Source: Uranotaenia lowii (Eukaryota; Arthropoda; Insecta; Diptera; Culicidae). Taken from it: a stretch of DNA of 64,000 bases. The DNA lies in NCBI RefSeq assembly GCF_029784155.1, contig NC_073693.1, positions 187,447,802 to 187,511,801 on the forward strand. The letters run 5' to 3'. The translations under genes were made by a program, and so were the position numbers. This document shows, one piece after another, positions 1 through 12,240 of the stretch; the first letter of the stretch is position 1; each line of letters begins with the position of its first letter. The notes under the pieces are model-generated. The model saw only the letters and a list, made by a program, of their open reading frames with translations. It was not told the DNA's origin and did not search any database.

Positions 1-990
1 CAGGAAGGATGAAAAATGTTTTCAGATTTTCGGATGACCCCTTCTGGAGGGGGTCGTCCATACAAGACAAATATTGTTTTCGCGATATAGACGTTACTTT
101 TTGTCGGATTGTGTTGAAAATTTGCACATGAGTGTTTTGAAAGACGAGCAATCGATTTCAGGTGTCCAGTTTTATGTAAGGGGTCATCCAAAGGGGTCGT
201 CCATATTAAATGTTCGCTGTTTTTGCGATATTGACGTTGTTATACATTGTATTCAGATGAAAATTGGTACACGATAGTTTTGAGTGACGTGCATTCGATT
301 TGAGGTATCAAATTCAGTGTAAGGGGGCGGAAAAAAGGGTCGTCCATATTAACTTTTCAATATCTTAGTGATATTGACGTTTTTATACATCGGATTGGGA
401 TGAAACTTTGCACATAGTAGTTATTAGGGACAAACAATTGATTTCACTTATCTTTATCAAAGTCAGGGGTCGGTCAAAGGGGTAGTCCATATCAACTTTT
501 CACTGTTAATGCGATATTATCGTTATTATACATCGGATTCAGATGAAAATTCGTTCACGTGGGTTTTGAGGGACAGAAAATCGATTTCAGGTATTAAATT
601 CAATGTAAAGGTCCGGCAAAGGGGGTCGTCCATAATAACCTTTTTAATATTTTTGCAATATCGTCGTTATCATACATCGGATTGGGATCAAAATTTGCAC
701 ACGGTAGTTTTTATGGACGGGCAATCGATTTCAGATGTCAAGGGGTTTGCCAGGGGTCGACAAAAGGGATCGTTCATATTATTCAACTTTTCACTGTTTT
801 TAGCAATATTGACGTTATTATGCAATGGATTGCTTTGGAAATTTGCACACGGGAGTTTTGAGGGAAGGGCAATCGATTTCAGATATCAAAGATTGTATAT
901 TTTTGCAATAATTGCGTTGTTATGCAACGATCGAGTCGAAATTTATACACGGGGTTTTATACGGGTTTATAGATTCCTGATTTCAAATTA
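1..990. repeat. Diverged satellite, unit about 145 bp, running off the left edge
   Basis: A phrase close to GGGGTCGTCCATATT recurs near 52, 194, 338, 480, 623 and 769. Each copy is followed by a segment with GATATTGACGTT and CATCGGATT, then by CAATCGATTTCAG. The spacing is about 142-147 bp, so roughly six diverged tandem copies are visible and the array continues beyond the window. Short open frames in it (for example 509-991 on the plus strand) repeat the unit and are not treated as genes. Confidence 0.75.
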
Positions 991-1469
991 AGTAGCAGAC
1001 AACAGAGAAAATGATCGTCCAATATTTTTGCAGTTATTACTTAACAATTAATTTTGAAGTGCATGTGGAAAATGACATTCGTACAAACTGTTGATGACAT
1101 ATTCCAAGTTGAAAGCGAAACGGAGTTCGTATGGGATCAGCTAGTAATCATTATAAAACCTCCACAAAAGCTGAAATATGTTTAATTTCTCAAGTTCATT
1201 TGAGTGAGAAACAAAAACCATCCTAGTTTTTGTTTTAAGCTTCTTTGCGTATAATTTTTAAAAGTCGAAATATTACATCAAAATGTATCAAAACCTTGTA
1301 TGAATTTTTTAATTTTTTTGAGTTGGTAAATTCATAAAATTCTTCCTTGCCTTATGTTCTAAGTGTATCACCCTCAAAATACATTGGTCAGATAAGCTGT
1401 CTAGTCAGCCATTTCATCAAACAGCCGTAGGGTCATTTAACCCGATAGGCCCATTTAGGAAACCTTTCC
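991..1469. other. AT-rich spacer, no gene seen
   Basis: No extended open frame, RNA gene or repeat is recognised between the satellite and the endonuclease fragment. Confidence 0.5.
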
Positions 1470-2251
1470 CCTATACTCATCGAACGGCACCATCTCACCT
1501 AATCCATTCAATCGCTCCGAAATTTATTCCATGTATTTTTTCCAATCGATGTTACGCGTTAGATCATACGCTGTCTTAGTTGGACTGTCCCGTTGAGTTT
1601 GTTTATGGATTATGACCAGAATTGGTAAATGGTCACTAACATGAGGATCTTGTAAAACTTTCCAGGTACAATCCAGAGCTAAGGAAGTCGAGCAGAGAGA
1701 AAGATCTATTCGACTTGCTCTATTAGGAGGTTTCGGTATTCTCGTTATCTTACCAGTGTTCAAGATTGTCATACGATAAGCGTCTCATATATCATAAATT
1801 AGGTAAGCTCTAGCATCATCCACTGCTTCTCCCTACTCTGTGCCATGAGAATTAAAATCCCAAAGAAGAAGTCTTGGTTGGGGCAGTGATTCAACAACAT
1901 CAGAAAACTCTTTTTTAGTAATGCTTGCACTTGGACTTTTTTCACTTGACACGCAACAACTTCTAAACCGAAAATAATTGGAACCTGAACACTATAAAAG
2001 GTATGTTGGGTTTTTAAACCATTTAATACACCTCCGAATGAATCCGCTCTATCAAACCTAACGATGTTAAACCCTCGAATGTTCACATTTGTCTCACGAG
2101 AAAGCCATGTTTCTGAGAGAGCAAACGCGTCGCAGTCAAGGTTTGCAATGAGATATTGGAATGAGTCGCAACGGGGCATAAAACTCCTGCAATTCCATTG
2201 AAGAATTTTTATTCTCGGTATTAGATTTCTATGATTATGCATTGAACTCAA
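1470..2251 (-). pseudogene. LINE endonuclease (APE-type) fragment
   Basis: On the minus strand the first frame (2251 to about 1799) starts with an endonuclease-like block. It reads LKILQWNCRS, then ALSETWL, which holds the catalytic Glu, and then GFNIVRFDRADSFGGV. A second frame (1772-1524) carries HVSDHLPI, the Ser-Asp-His end of the endonuclease fold, followed by NIDWKKYME, which resembles the linker before the reverse transcriptase. Frameshifts separate the blocks and no reverse transcriptase follows below 1470. The fragment is therefore truncated at the 3' side, unlike the usual 5' truncation of LINEs. It is a separate copy from the RT at 5.6-7.6 kb, because their order on the minus strand is wrong for a single element. 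Confidence 0.8.
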
Positions 2252-3266
2252 TGATCTCGCTCAAAAGTGGCCACTTTGAAGCGATACACGTGCACATTGT
2301 TTGCACTAAAGGGAACAGATGTTTGATAATTCTAGTAATAGAATCTGGAAGGTCGAAAAAATGCGATATCAATTCGATCAAAGACGAAAGAGTTACGAGC
2401 TCTGGAGAATTTGGAGATTCTTCGAGGGGTATTGGATTAGGGATATTAATTATTAAAGATTTAAATTAATTTATGATGAAATCCAAAAATGAGATAAGTT
2501 CTCCCATTCTCCCCTACCCCGAAAATATCAATATATGAAAGTCATTGAAAACACAATACGCTTTAATACTTGACGATAAACTATTGAATCAAATGGTATA
2601 GCGAGCGTCTTTACTGAAAATACTGTTTATGTCTTTCATAATAATCTTGGTAATAATTTTTGTCTCGTGAAGTCCCGTTCTAGATCACTGTTCATTGGCT
2701 TGAAAAATATCTCATTCGCATGTGACATTTCCTATTCTTTGAATTCATTAAAAATTAATTTGACTTCAAAAGTGAGCAATAAGCAGCACGTCCTCGAAGT
2801 CTATCTCTGGAAGTATTTTCTTAAGATTCATTGTAGAATTATACGGAGTGGAAGTCATTATTGTTAGCAGATGTAGACAAAACTAGCATTTTGCATAAAA
2901 CGAATTGCCGATCGTGTTTTCTTGAGAGAAAACACATTCGCACTTACACGGCGCTCGGAAGACGTATAGAGTAGAGATACATGTTTGCAGCGGCCCACCC
3001 ACCACCAGTCGAAGAAGTTTTGTAAAACTATGAAAATTCAACAAACGAAAAGCAGTCTCCTTTAACGCCCTCGTTTACGACCAACTTCGAGCCACTCTAT
3101 ACTTGGGAAATCGGATATCGTATCTTCATAATCGGTGGTGGGCAGCTGAAGATGGTTGAAGATGGCAGGAGGACCCGATCCGGAGAAGCCGGCGATGTGG
3201 TGCTGATGGTCTCTGTATCGCCCCGAACTACGGCAGATTCTGTATAATAGTGTACGGTTTTCTCAT
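2252..3266. other. Spacer without recognised gene
   Basis: The DNA is mostly AT-rich and becomes more mixed from about 2,940. Short open frames at 2242-2469 and 2667-2867 on the plus strand show no recognisable motif. The stretch just before the foldback element (3,130-3,266) is GC-richer and may be older unique DNA, but I cannot assign it. Confidence 0.4.
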
Positions 3267-3271
3267 CCATG
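3267..3271. repeat. Target-site duplication CCATG (left)
   Basis: Identical to 4821-4825. Together they delimit the foldback element exactly. Confidence 0.8.
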
Positions 3272-4820
3272 CACAGTGGTCCAAAATGCGAAAAACGTGA
3301 TCGTTGCTTATAACTTTTTTAGGTCACATTTTAGCATATCGGTGTCTTCGGAGAAGTTTGTCAATAAAATTAGCTCTATAATAAAAAACTATTATTTTTC
3401 TGATTAATCCCCCTACAAGTGAGATAAAATTTCTAACTTCTCTGTTATAGGTTTTAGCTCTTTGATGTCTTCGACAAACTTGTTAAAAATTAAATTTTCT
3501 ACAACTTTGTCTCAGATGTCAAGTTTCTAAAATAATTATTATCCGAGATATCGGCCAAATAAGAAACCTAACCTCTAAAAATCAGTTTTTTAATAATAAC
3601 TTTTTTCAGCAAATTTCAAGTTTAATAAAATGTTCCACAAAGTTGTTTGTCTTACTAAAATATACCACTTTGTTGAATATTTTAAGTTTGTAAAATGTGA
3701 TACTGCAGAGCTATGATAAAAAGATTTCCAAAAATAGAGCTTTTTCACGCCTTATTTTACAAACACCGGGCAACATCGGGCAGCCCGCTTTAGATGCAAA
3801 ATAAAGTTGAAGATTTCGTCTACAAGATGCAGGTACAATTGTCAGTATCCACTTGTATCCAAGCGAGATACATCAATTTTAATTTTCCATGTTTGCATGA
3901 AAAACTACGATTTCTATGAAAGCATATACAGCGCATTCTACTAGGTACGTGTGTTTTCTTCTAGCTTTTCCCTGCGCGATGTCAGAAGCAAAGGTTTGGA
4001 AGCGCATTTGTATTTTTAGCATCTCCAGCTTGTAGAGGATATCTATTTCAATTGAACACACAATAACCTGTACTAATAATACAAATGCGCTTCCAAACCT
4101 TTGCTTCTGACATCGCGCAGGGAAAAGCTAGAAGAAAACACACGTACCTAGTAGAATGCGCTGTATATGCTTTCATAGAAATCGTAGTTTTTAATGCAAA
4201 CATGGAAAAGTAAAATTGATGTATCTCGCTTGGATACAAGTGGATACTGACAATTGTACCTGCATCTTGTAGACGAAATCTTCAACTTTATTTTGCATCT
4301 AAAGCGGGCTGCCCGATGTTGTCCAGTGTTTGTAAAATAAGGCGTGAAAAAGCCCTATTTTCGGTAATCTTTTTAACATAGCTCTGCAGTATCACATTTT
4401 ACAAACTCAAAATATTCAACAAAGTGGTATATTTTAGTAAGACAAACAACTTTGTGGAACATTTTATTAAACTTGAAATTTACTGAAAAAAGTTATTATT
4501 AAAAAACTGATTTTTAGAGGTTAAGTTTCTTATTTGGCCGATATCTCGGATAATAATTATTTTAGAAACTTGACATCTGAGACAAAGTTGTAGAAAATTT
4601 AATTTTTAACAAGTTTGTCGAAGACATCAAAGAGCTAAAACCTATAACAGAGAAGTTAGAAATTTTATCTCACTTGTAGGGGAATTAATCAGAAAAATAA
4701 TAGTTTTTTATTATAGAGCTAATTTTACTGACAAACTTCTCCGAAGACACCGATATGCTAAAATGTGACCTAAAAAAGTTATAAGCAACGATCACGTTTT
4801 TCGCATTTTGGACCACTGTG
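3272..4820. mobile_element. Foldback DNA transposon with CACAGTG ends (Transib-like, non-autonomous)
   Basis: The left end begins CACAGTGGTCCAAAATGCG at 3272 and the right end is its reverse complement, finishing at 4820. The inverted arms run about 3272-4016 and 4077-4820, roughly 745 bp each, with a ~60-bp loop. The identical pentamer CCATG sits directly outside both ends (3267-3271 and 4821-4825), giving a 5-bp target duplication. Transib elements make 5-bp duplications and begin with a heptamer of the CACWRTG type, like the RAG recombination signal. No transposase is encoded, so the family call rests on the ends only. Confidence 0.75.
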
Positions 4821-4825
4821 CCATG
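4821..4825. repeat. Target-site duplication CCATG (right)
   Basis: Second copy of the pentamer at 3267-3271. Confidence 0.8.
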
Positions 4826-5599
4826 GTGAGGCCCTCCAGGCGTACCAGCAAACATCCATACACAACTGCAATCGTTTCCATTTTAAAACAGGCGAATGTT
4901 CGGAGATTGGCCCTCTTTTGGTCTGTTTTTACGACAACGGCTTGGATGGAAGCTTTGAAAGCTGACGAAGATGCCCAGAGGAACAGTTGCGAGCGGAAAG
5001 AAACATTTACGCCGGGTCGAAATGTGAAATTTCCACATGCAAAGGGCTTTCCTCGCTTGGTGCTTCTCGGTGTGGTTTATGTATATTGTAAAATGCTTGC
5101 GTTTGGGATGGTAACGTACCAGAAGTGTTCTACATAGAAAACATCCGCTCCGTCGAGACTGCGGACTAAGTTTTGATGAACAGTGGTTAATTAGATGCTA
5201 AGAATTTATACTTTAAGCAAAAACCGAGGGTCACTCAGAAGACCTCTGTTGCTTTTCAAAGATGCTTTCGGCTATAGGTGTTAGTCTGGGGAAAACTTTA
5301 CGAGTAAATTGAAAAAGGCAATTTTTTTTTTCACTTTTCGGTACACAAACCACGCAGAATTGAAAAATATGACAGGTAAATCATAGATATAAAAAAATGT
5401 ATTTATGTTCCAAATTCCTTTTTTTGACTTTGTAATAATTTGGGATTTGAAATAATCATTTTATGCGTTAAATTATAAAAATCAACCGGTTTTTTTTAAA
5501 TCTGTCAATGTTCCTAATTTATTCGGTAACAAATCAACGGATCACATGTTGATCCCAATGATTAAATGGATACAAAACAAAATAATTAAAATTATAAAA
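4826..5599. other. Spacer, no recognised gene
   Basis: The first 330 bp are GC-richer. An open frame that starts inside the foldback arm at 4808 runs to 5137 but has no known motif and uses the transposon end as its start. The remainder is AT-rich with poly(T) and poly(A) runs. Confidence 0.4.
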
Positions 5600-7632
5600 A
5601 AAAAGTTTACACAAACTACCTTGACCTAAAAGCTATTAAAATTTTTCTTCTAAACTTTAGAATCTAAAGGAATCCCTCGATGTACCGAAATCAAAATGTT
5701 CAGAGTAGTGGTTAAACGTCCTGATCACGCCGATCAATGCACTATTTGCCCCGTAGTTGTTTTGACGAAAGGGAGTGTAGAGCTGTAAATTCCGGTTCCG
5801 TAGTCCTTGAGGTCTGACACTAATGTTGATTGATTCCAAAAGCGAAGGACAGTCAATTTTTGATGTCAAAATATCGGAGACAAACAAGGCCCGTGTGACA
5901 GCTCGACGAGCTTGTAGCGTGTCTAGGCCGATGAGGCCGCAGCGGTTCTCGTAGCTTGGAAGATGGTACGGGTCAGACCAGTTCAAATGACGTGGAGCAT
6001 ACCGCATGAAACGTCGCTGTAAAGCTTCGATCCGATCAGCGCCATTCTGATAGAAGGGGCTCCAAACTGCCGATGCATATTCCAGGATAGAGCGAACGAG
6101 GCTGCAGTAGAGGCATTTCAAGCAGTATACGTCTCTGAAGTCCTTCGTCACATAGAAAATGAAGCCTAAAAATCGAGAAGCTTTATCCACTATATAGCTT
6201 GTATGTGTCTTGAAGTCAAGTTTTTGATCAAGAATCACACCTAAATCTTTGATGTGGTTCACACGGGCAATTAGGTGGTCCGAAAAGAAATAATCAGCGG
6301 AAATGGGATGCCTTTTGCGCGAAAAAGTTATGACGGAACATTTATTGCGGTTCAACGCCAGGCAATTGTTGTTGCACCAGGTAGCGAAAAGGTCGAATTG
6401 CCTTTGTAATGAAGCAGTGTCTTCGGGGCCTTTGATAACGTTGAACAATTTCAGATCATCAGCATAGGCGAGTTTGGGTCCATCGAGCAGTAAAAGAGCG
6501 TCATTAAAATAAATAAGGAACACAATCGGTCCTAGATGGCTCCCTTGTGGAACCCCGGAAGTAGCAGGGAATTGTCTGGAATACGAATCCTTAGTTCGAA
6601 CGATCAGTTTTCTTCCGATCAGGTAGCTACGGAACCAATTCAATAGGCAACCGCAGATTCCAAGACGTTCGAGTTTTGCAATAGCACGTTCATGATTAAC
6701 CTTGTCAAACGCGGCAGACAAATCTGTGTAGATTGCGTCGGTTTGGATACCCGCTGTAAAACTTTCTTGCAATTTCATTAAGTTCGTACTAATTGAACGC
6801 TTGGGCATAAACCCATGTCATTGGAAAAATACTCCTTGCAGAATGAGAAAGTGGGGTCCAGAATTACCAGTTCGAATAATTTTGCAATTTCGCATAAGGC
6901 AGATATTCCTCTGTAGTTATTTATATCCATTTTGTCACCTTTTTTGTGAACAGGAAACAAATAAGCATCCTTCCACAGCGAAGGGTAAACGGCTCTGTCC
7001 AGCGAAGCTTGAAATATTCGTTTAATTGGAGACAATAAATGGGGCATAAAGTGTTTCAGAAATGTTGTGGGTATTCCGTCCGGTCCCGAGGAAAGAAAGT
7101 TTTTCATTTTTGCAGTCGCCTTTAAAATGGTTTCCTCTTCAATTGCAATCATGTTCAAGGATGAGTTTAGGGAAGGAACGTTTCGAACAGTGTTAGCTAT
7201 TTGATCAGCAGAGATTGAATCAGTGCTAAAAACACTAGAGAATTTTTTAGCGAGCAGATTACATATATCGAGATCCGAACTTGCAGTTTCGCCCTTCAAG
7301 AACATGTTGGTTGGAAGTCCAAATTCTCTCCGCTGATCTTTGACATGTTTCCAGAACGATTTAGGACTATTCTTGAAGTTTCGTTGCAGTCGCGTCAGAT
7401 AATTCCGGTAGCATCGTGAGCTAGCTTTTTTGTTCGCAGAATTAAGTTTACAATAGTGGTCCTTAGCGGTTTGTGATTTGTGTCTAATATAATTACGAAG
7501 GGCTTTGTGTTTAAAAGTTTTCATCTGGCGTAGTTCTTTGGTAACCCAGGGAGCTCTAGAATTTCCAGTTACCAAACGTTTCGGAACATGACGATCAATA
7601 GTATAATTGATGATGTTCGAAAATGTCTGGCA
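5600..7632 (-). pseudogene. 5'-truncated LINE reverse transcriptase (Jockey/CR1-like), one frameshift
   Basis: Reading leftwards on the minus strand, the upper frame (about 7631-6778) holds the linker and the first RT blocks. These include AKKFSSVFSTDSI, SSGPDGIPTTFLKHF, LWKDAYLFPVHKKGDK and NNYRGISALCEI. The lower frame (6808-5657) continues with YTDLSAAFDKVNH (first catalytic Asp), SGVPQGSHLGPIVFLIYFND and the YADDLKLF catalytic box. It ends with the thumb and C-terminal region and a stop at 5657. The two frames overlap at 6778-6808, which is a single-base frameshift type of break. The upstream frame is closed by a stop near 7632 and no endonuclease follows, so the copy is 5'-truncated. An A-rich stretch lies below 5640. 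Assignment to the CR1/T1 side of the Jockey group is tentative. Confidence 0.88.
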
Positions 7633-8443
7633 CTACTTGTTTTTAACTTTAAGAAATTGATTGAAGGAAAATCGTTCGGATTCTAAAGAATTAAACTAGT
7701 CGGAATTAAACTATTACATCCATTTAAAGGCGATCGCCTTGGACGTAAATCAGTAAATTTTTTTGGCAGATTCATTTTTGATTTTTTCTTATTGATTAAA
7801 TGTCATTCTCTCTGTACAACAAGTATTCTTTGATAGTAATTAATAAAAAAAACCAACCAGTGTTTTGCTTGATCAATCTACTGTTTATTGTCATAATTTC
7901 CAACAAAATGAGTAAAGAATGAGTAGGATCATTTAATCAAAGATATTTTTCCATGAAATGCTATATTACTACATTTCTTTTCTTCTTGAAAGTATGTATA
8001 TCAAACGAATGGTTTTTAAATACACACATGTTTTATGCTGGACACCGGGATCGGAATAATAATGGGAATATAAACAAAAAAAAACATTTTTGCATGGTAA
8101 AATTTTCAAAATGTGCTACAAGTGTCAAAATTTCTACCACTTTTTCCCAACACCAGTGAACTTGCTCTAAGAACACCTTCCCTTCCCCACAGTGAATAAA
8201 TTTATAGGCTACTGATATTTATAACCACATCAACAGAAAAAATATTGAGGCCACTATTCCTGACATAATTGGCGAAACGGATTCAGTTCCAATCCAACTA
8301 ATTCAATCATGATTAACTTTGCGGTGAAATGAAACCAAAATAGGAACACATATATTATTTTGCAAACGAGAATCTTCCATGTAGGTAAGCCAAATTTCTT
8401 ATTGAATCGAATCATGTGCATTTTTTTTGTTTGCGTTCGGCTT
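7633..8443. other. AT-rich spacer, no gene seen
   Basis: Short plus-strand open frames at 7953-8159 and 8360-8596 are low-complexity and show no motif. Confidence 0.45.
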
Positions 8444-9354
8444 ACCGTAATCTGGGGTAATATTGATCACTTTTTTCAATATATTTGGATTATTTTTTCT
8501 GTTAAGGTGAATGTGGCATGTTTTATATTTTTAAAACCAGTACTGGACTCCTATGAACGTAAAACATGCATGCAGAAATTTATAAGACCTCTTTAAATTT
8601 CATTTAAAAATCGATTTCGTCTCTGTTCAGGATTGGATGTTTTGGGGTGACATTGATCAGTCTCTATTCTGACGGTTTTAACGAATTTTCTTGATCATAG
8701 AGGATACAAAACATCTTCATAATATTTACAAATGCTAGTTTATCAATTTAACCTTGATTTTTAACGTTTTATTTTAAAAATATTTATAATCGAAAAAAGA
8801 ACTATGATGCTGCCTACATTTAGTGGCAAAAATAATTATAATTGTTAAATAGTTTGAGCTTCAGAATACAAATGAAATTTTACCTTCACACATTCCTTCA
8901 GGCCCTCCCACTATTTCCATTTTCATTTTTTCTTCAAAGTTAATGATTTGATAGGGTTCCTATCCATTTGTCCAATACGAGCTTACTCTTGGAAAATGTC
9001 CTTATTTTTTAAATATCAAAAATTTATCATTAAATGACTTTAAAAATAGCACTATAACTGATCACATACAAAGAAAAAACAACCCGTTTGCTTCTCAATG
9101 CTTTTTGGTATCATCAGAAGAGCTGTTTGTTTGCGAGCCTTGAAAAAATAGATATTTTAAGAATTTAAAATTAGATTTTTTACTCACAGAAAAAAAAATC
9201 AAATAGAAACCAAATTTCGCCTATTTCATAGGCTTTCAAACGTAGAAAACCGATTTCAAAAATTCAAACTATAGACTGAATTATTGATGATAATGTGGAA
9301 AAGTTTATTGTTGGTCAAATTTACCCGGTGATCAAAGTTACCCCGTTTTACGGT
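8444..9354. mobile_element. MITE-like element with ~27-bp terminal inverted repeats
   Basis: The left end at 8444-8470 (ACCGTAATCTGGGG...TTGATCAC) and the reverse complement of 9328-9354 (ACCGTAAAACGGGG...TTGATCAC) agree at about 23 of 27 positions. A related internal motif, GGGGTGACATTGATCAG, lies near 8643. The interior is AT-rich and non-coding. I could not identify a clear target duplication. Confidence 0.6.
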
Positions 9355-10364
9355 GCCTCATATTACCCTCAGGAAAGCATTTCATTATTTTCAGATTCGC
9401 AAATACCCACATATGTATATATATTACTGGGGCGTAATTTGATCTGTGAGAAAAATTGCGATTTGGCATCTGCAATAATCTTGTTTTGAATTCATTCCCA
9501 ATTTCACGAATAGAAGGATTCTATAAATCAATCAAGGTGCAAATTTTGGAATTCCTTCCATTGCCTTCCAGTGCGATTGGAAATAGATATGTATGCTCGC
9601 TCCCATTGCAGAATTTGCATGGAATAAATGAATCTTATTACCGTGTGCGAAGGATTGTGTTCCGGGTTGCACAACCCGTCAGCTTTGGAAATATATGGTT
9701 TTCATGATTGATATTTCACCAAGACTGATGTTTCTACATATCTTCTCCTATTGTTTTGCACTCTCAGGATGATCCGTAAAGCAAACATTACTTGCTTTAC
9801 ATTTCTTGACAGGTGGATCAAATTGCAATAACTTTCTAATCCCACGGAGGTTTCTAGAATGATAAAATCGTTGAAGAAATTCTTTACAGAGACCTGAATC
9901 GGAGAAAACCCAAATTCCATAGCCAAAGCATAATTGACTAGACTCCAATTCCGATTCGTTCAACCAAACTTAGTGCTTAGGGTTGACAGTTTGCGATAGT
10001 TTGGAGTACAGTTTGGAGAATTTCTGATTTTTAAATGAACCAATAACAACTCCTACCATGCCCGTTTTAGAAGTATGTGAAATTTGGTTCTGGTTCAGGT
10101 GGTACCACACCACAATAAATTCGACTACATTCTCCGTTACACCAACCACCTCCATCGAAACTTTTAAGATTTTCCATGTTTTGTGTCAACTTGAACAATT
10201 TCTACGACAAGCTGAAAACTCTACACCTTGTCCCGTTTAAAAGTTTGTTTATAATATTAAATGTCTTCGGTTACACAATCGGTGTTTGCTTCTTACGTTG
10301 AGTTAACCGAATTACAGTACCGTTCATAAATGTTAAGGTACATATTGATGAGATTCGCATTGCA
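9355..10364. other. Spacer, no recognised gene
   Basis: Overlapping short frames on both strands lack motifs. Nothing else is recognised. Confidence 0.4.
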
Positions 10365-10920
10365 CAGTGGTCCAGGGTGAAATTTTATCGTGAAAAAATT
10401 GCGCTTTTATAATCTTAATTCGAATATTAGGACGTGTCATTTTTGCATGATTCACGCATACAAACTTTTTCGAGTTAATAGATAGAGGCAAAATGTCTTT
10501 TACAAAGTTGTTCAGTTTTTAAGCAAGTTATGATTTTTTGAAAATTGAAATGTTAGGGTTTGTCGAAAATAACAGAATTTTGGCTATAACTTTTGTTAAC
10601 GGATTCTTAAAAGAAACATGTTTTCTTAGCATCTGTATGAAATTAAAATGCGCACATTTTTCTCTCAGAGAGCAAACTTGTTACTAAAGGTGTTCTTGAG
10701 TTATGAGGGATTTTTGAACAAAAACTTGTACTTTTTAAACGGTCATATGTCGGATTGGTGCAAACCAAAAAAATATTTTAGTATGGCAATATTTTGATCA
10801 AATATCAAATATTCGATTGTGGAATTATGAGAGATAGATTATGTTCTAAACCCGAGAAGAAAAATCCAAAGTTTGTTAATTTTTCATGTAAATTCTGTAA
10901 GCGTCAGATAACACTTTCAT
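10365..10920. mobile_element. Single end of a CACAGTGGTCC element
   Basis: CACAGTGGTCC at 10365 repeats the terminal sequence of the foldback element at 3272. The AT-rich interior has the same style (runs of TTTGTTAA and TTTTTGAAAA) but is otherwise different. No opposite end was found within the next few kilobases, so this looks like a half-element; the right limit is approximate. Confidence 0.45.
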
Positions 10921-10979
10921 CGAGGTTGTAAGGTTAGTGATTGGTCGCGAGTAAATATAGTTTTAAATATCGCAGTGAG

Positions 10980-11990
10980 GGTGAATGATGGGTGATGGTT
11001 TTCCCCAAACAATGCAGACTTCAAAGCCGACGACAGCGCCACAAGCCACCAGTATGCAGCCAGGAAGCTTGATCACCTCACAACCAGAGGGCCATCCATG
11101 GTAACCCGCGTTGCTTGATAACCACCCCGATCGGTAGCGACGCCCGACGAGTTAAAAAGGCGAACGATCATGTCCGCCATAATGAGAGAGCAACGACCTA
11201 TACTCGCGGTTCAAGGCCGGTCAAAGGAGGCTTCCTGGTGCTGGCTCACTTCAATTAGTACTACGACATTGTGAAGTACATACATAGTGCAAGACTTATC
11301 TGCACACACATAAATTTTAAGTGCTCAAGCCAGACACCAGGTAAGCCATGAGACGCCGAACCGCCATTTTGTTACCGCCGAAATACGGAACGCTAACGCC
11401 TGATTCCTCAACAGGACCCCTAAGTCTTTGGCCAAAAGCAACCATTTGGCTGGACGAAAGTCAACCTGGTCCCTGAACCGTGGTCCCGAATCGGCCTTGG
11501 TATTTAGTCCCGGTCGTCACGGATAGCAGTTATCTGCCGGACGGTCACACGTCGAAGGTGGTTGTCGATCCCGCACTACGAACCCTTCGGATCGACCACC
11601 TAGCTCTCCAACCTGCTCATTTCTCCTCGCCGTAGAGATTCACGGAAGGTCCCGGTTTCCGGCCGCAATGGGACCGACAGAGTAGTTGGTCAGCAGTAGC
11701 GTCACCATCGCAATAGATCCGCCAATTTCAACAACGACAACCAGGGCTTGGCCCTAAAAGGTACCGTAACCATCTGGTCATTACTAGTTTGCGCATATAA
11801 AGTAGAATTGTTGTGGCGTTTGTTAAATAAAGATAGAGAAGTGCATAATTGGGGTTTTCCTGATCATAGAGTTTGAACTCCCTGCGTTTTCTTTTGGTAA
11901 GCGGGCCGCCCTGAGGCCTAATAAAGGGAGTCCCTGTAACGCCGTTGGGTTGATAGGTTTTAAACTTACAATTCACACAAATTGAAGACC
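10980..11990. other. GC-richer block, unassigned (possible old transposon body)
   Basis: Base composition changes sharply at about 10,980 and back near 12,000. Several CCGATCGG- and CGACGCC-type stretches occur. No continuous coding frame or conserved motif could be read; a minus-strand frame at 11728-11976 shows nothing recognisable. Its composition suggests a degraded element body or leader, but this is inference. Confidence 0.3.
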
Positions 11991-12128
11991 CTTAGAAAGA
12001 GAACATTCCGACTTCTCGAGCACCTAGTCTTATCTGGGCTTGTCCACTTACTCAAAGAAAAAAAGAAAAAGCCCGGCCTTGTTGCCCAGGTATCGAAGAA
12101 AAATCCCCGAATTTATCCAAAATCGGGC

Positions 12129-12240
12129 TTGTGATATAGCTCAGTTGGCAAGTCTGTTGTCTCCTGAGCCGATGTCCACGAGTTCGAGCCCAAGAGCAAA
12201 CATCGAACACAGTTGTACCGGATAAGTTTTTCAATAACGA
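12129..12240 (+). mobile_element. tRNA-like SINE head or tRNA pseudogene
   Basis: ATAGCTCAGTTGGCAAG (about 12135-12151) fits a polymerase III A box and GAGTTCGAGCC (12180-12190) fits a B box at tRNA-like spacing. The flanking stems of a functional cloverleaf are not present. The sequence continues into CGAACACAGTTGTACCGG, so a tRNA-derived SINE fragment is more likely than a working tRNA gene. Confidence 0.6.

Noticed and set aside
4808..5137. 109-residue plus-strand gene
   Set aside because: It begins inside the foldback transposon end and has no recognisable motif or supporting signals.
1470..7632. One LINE spanning the endonuclease (1.5-2.3 kb) and RT (5.6-7.6 kb) pieces
   Set aside because: On the minus strand the RT piece would come before the endonuclease, the wrong order, and the foldback element and other DNA lie between. 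They are separate copies.
12129..12200. Functional tRNA gene
   Set aside because: A and B boxes are present but acceptor and other stems do not pair convincingly, so a tRNA-derived SINE is more likely.
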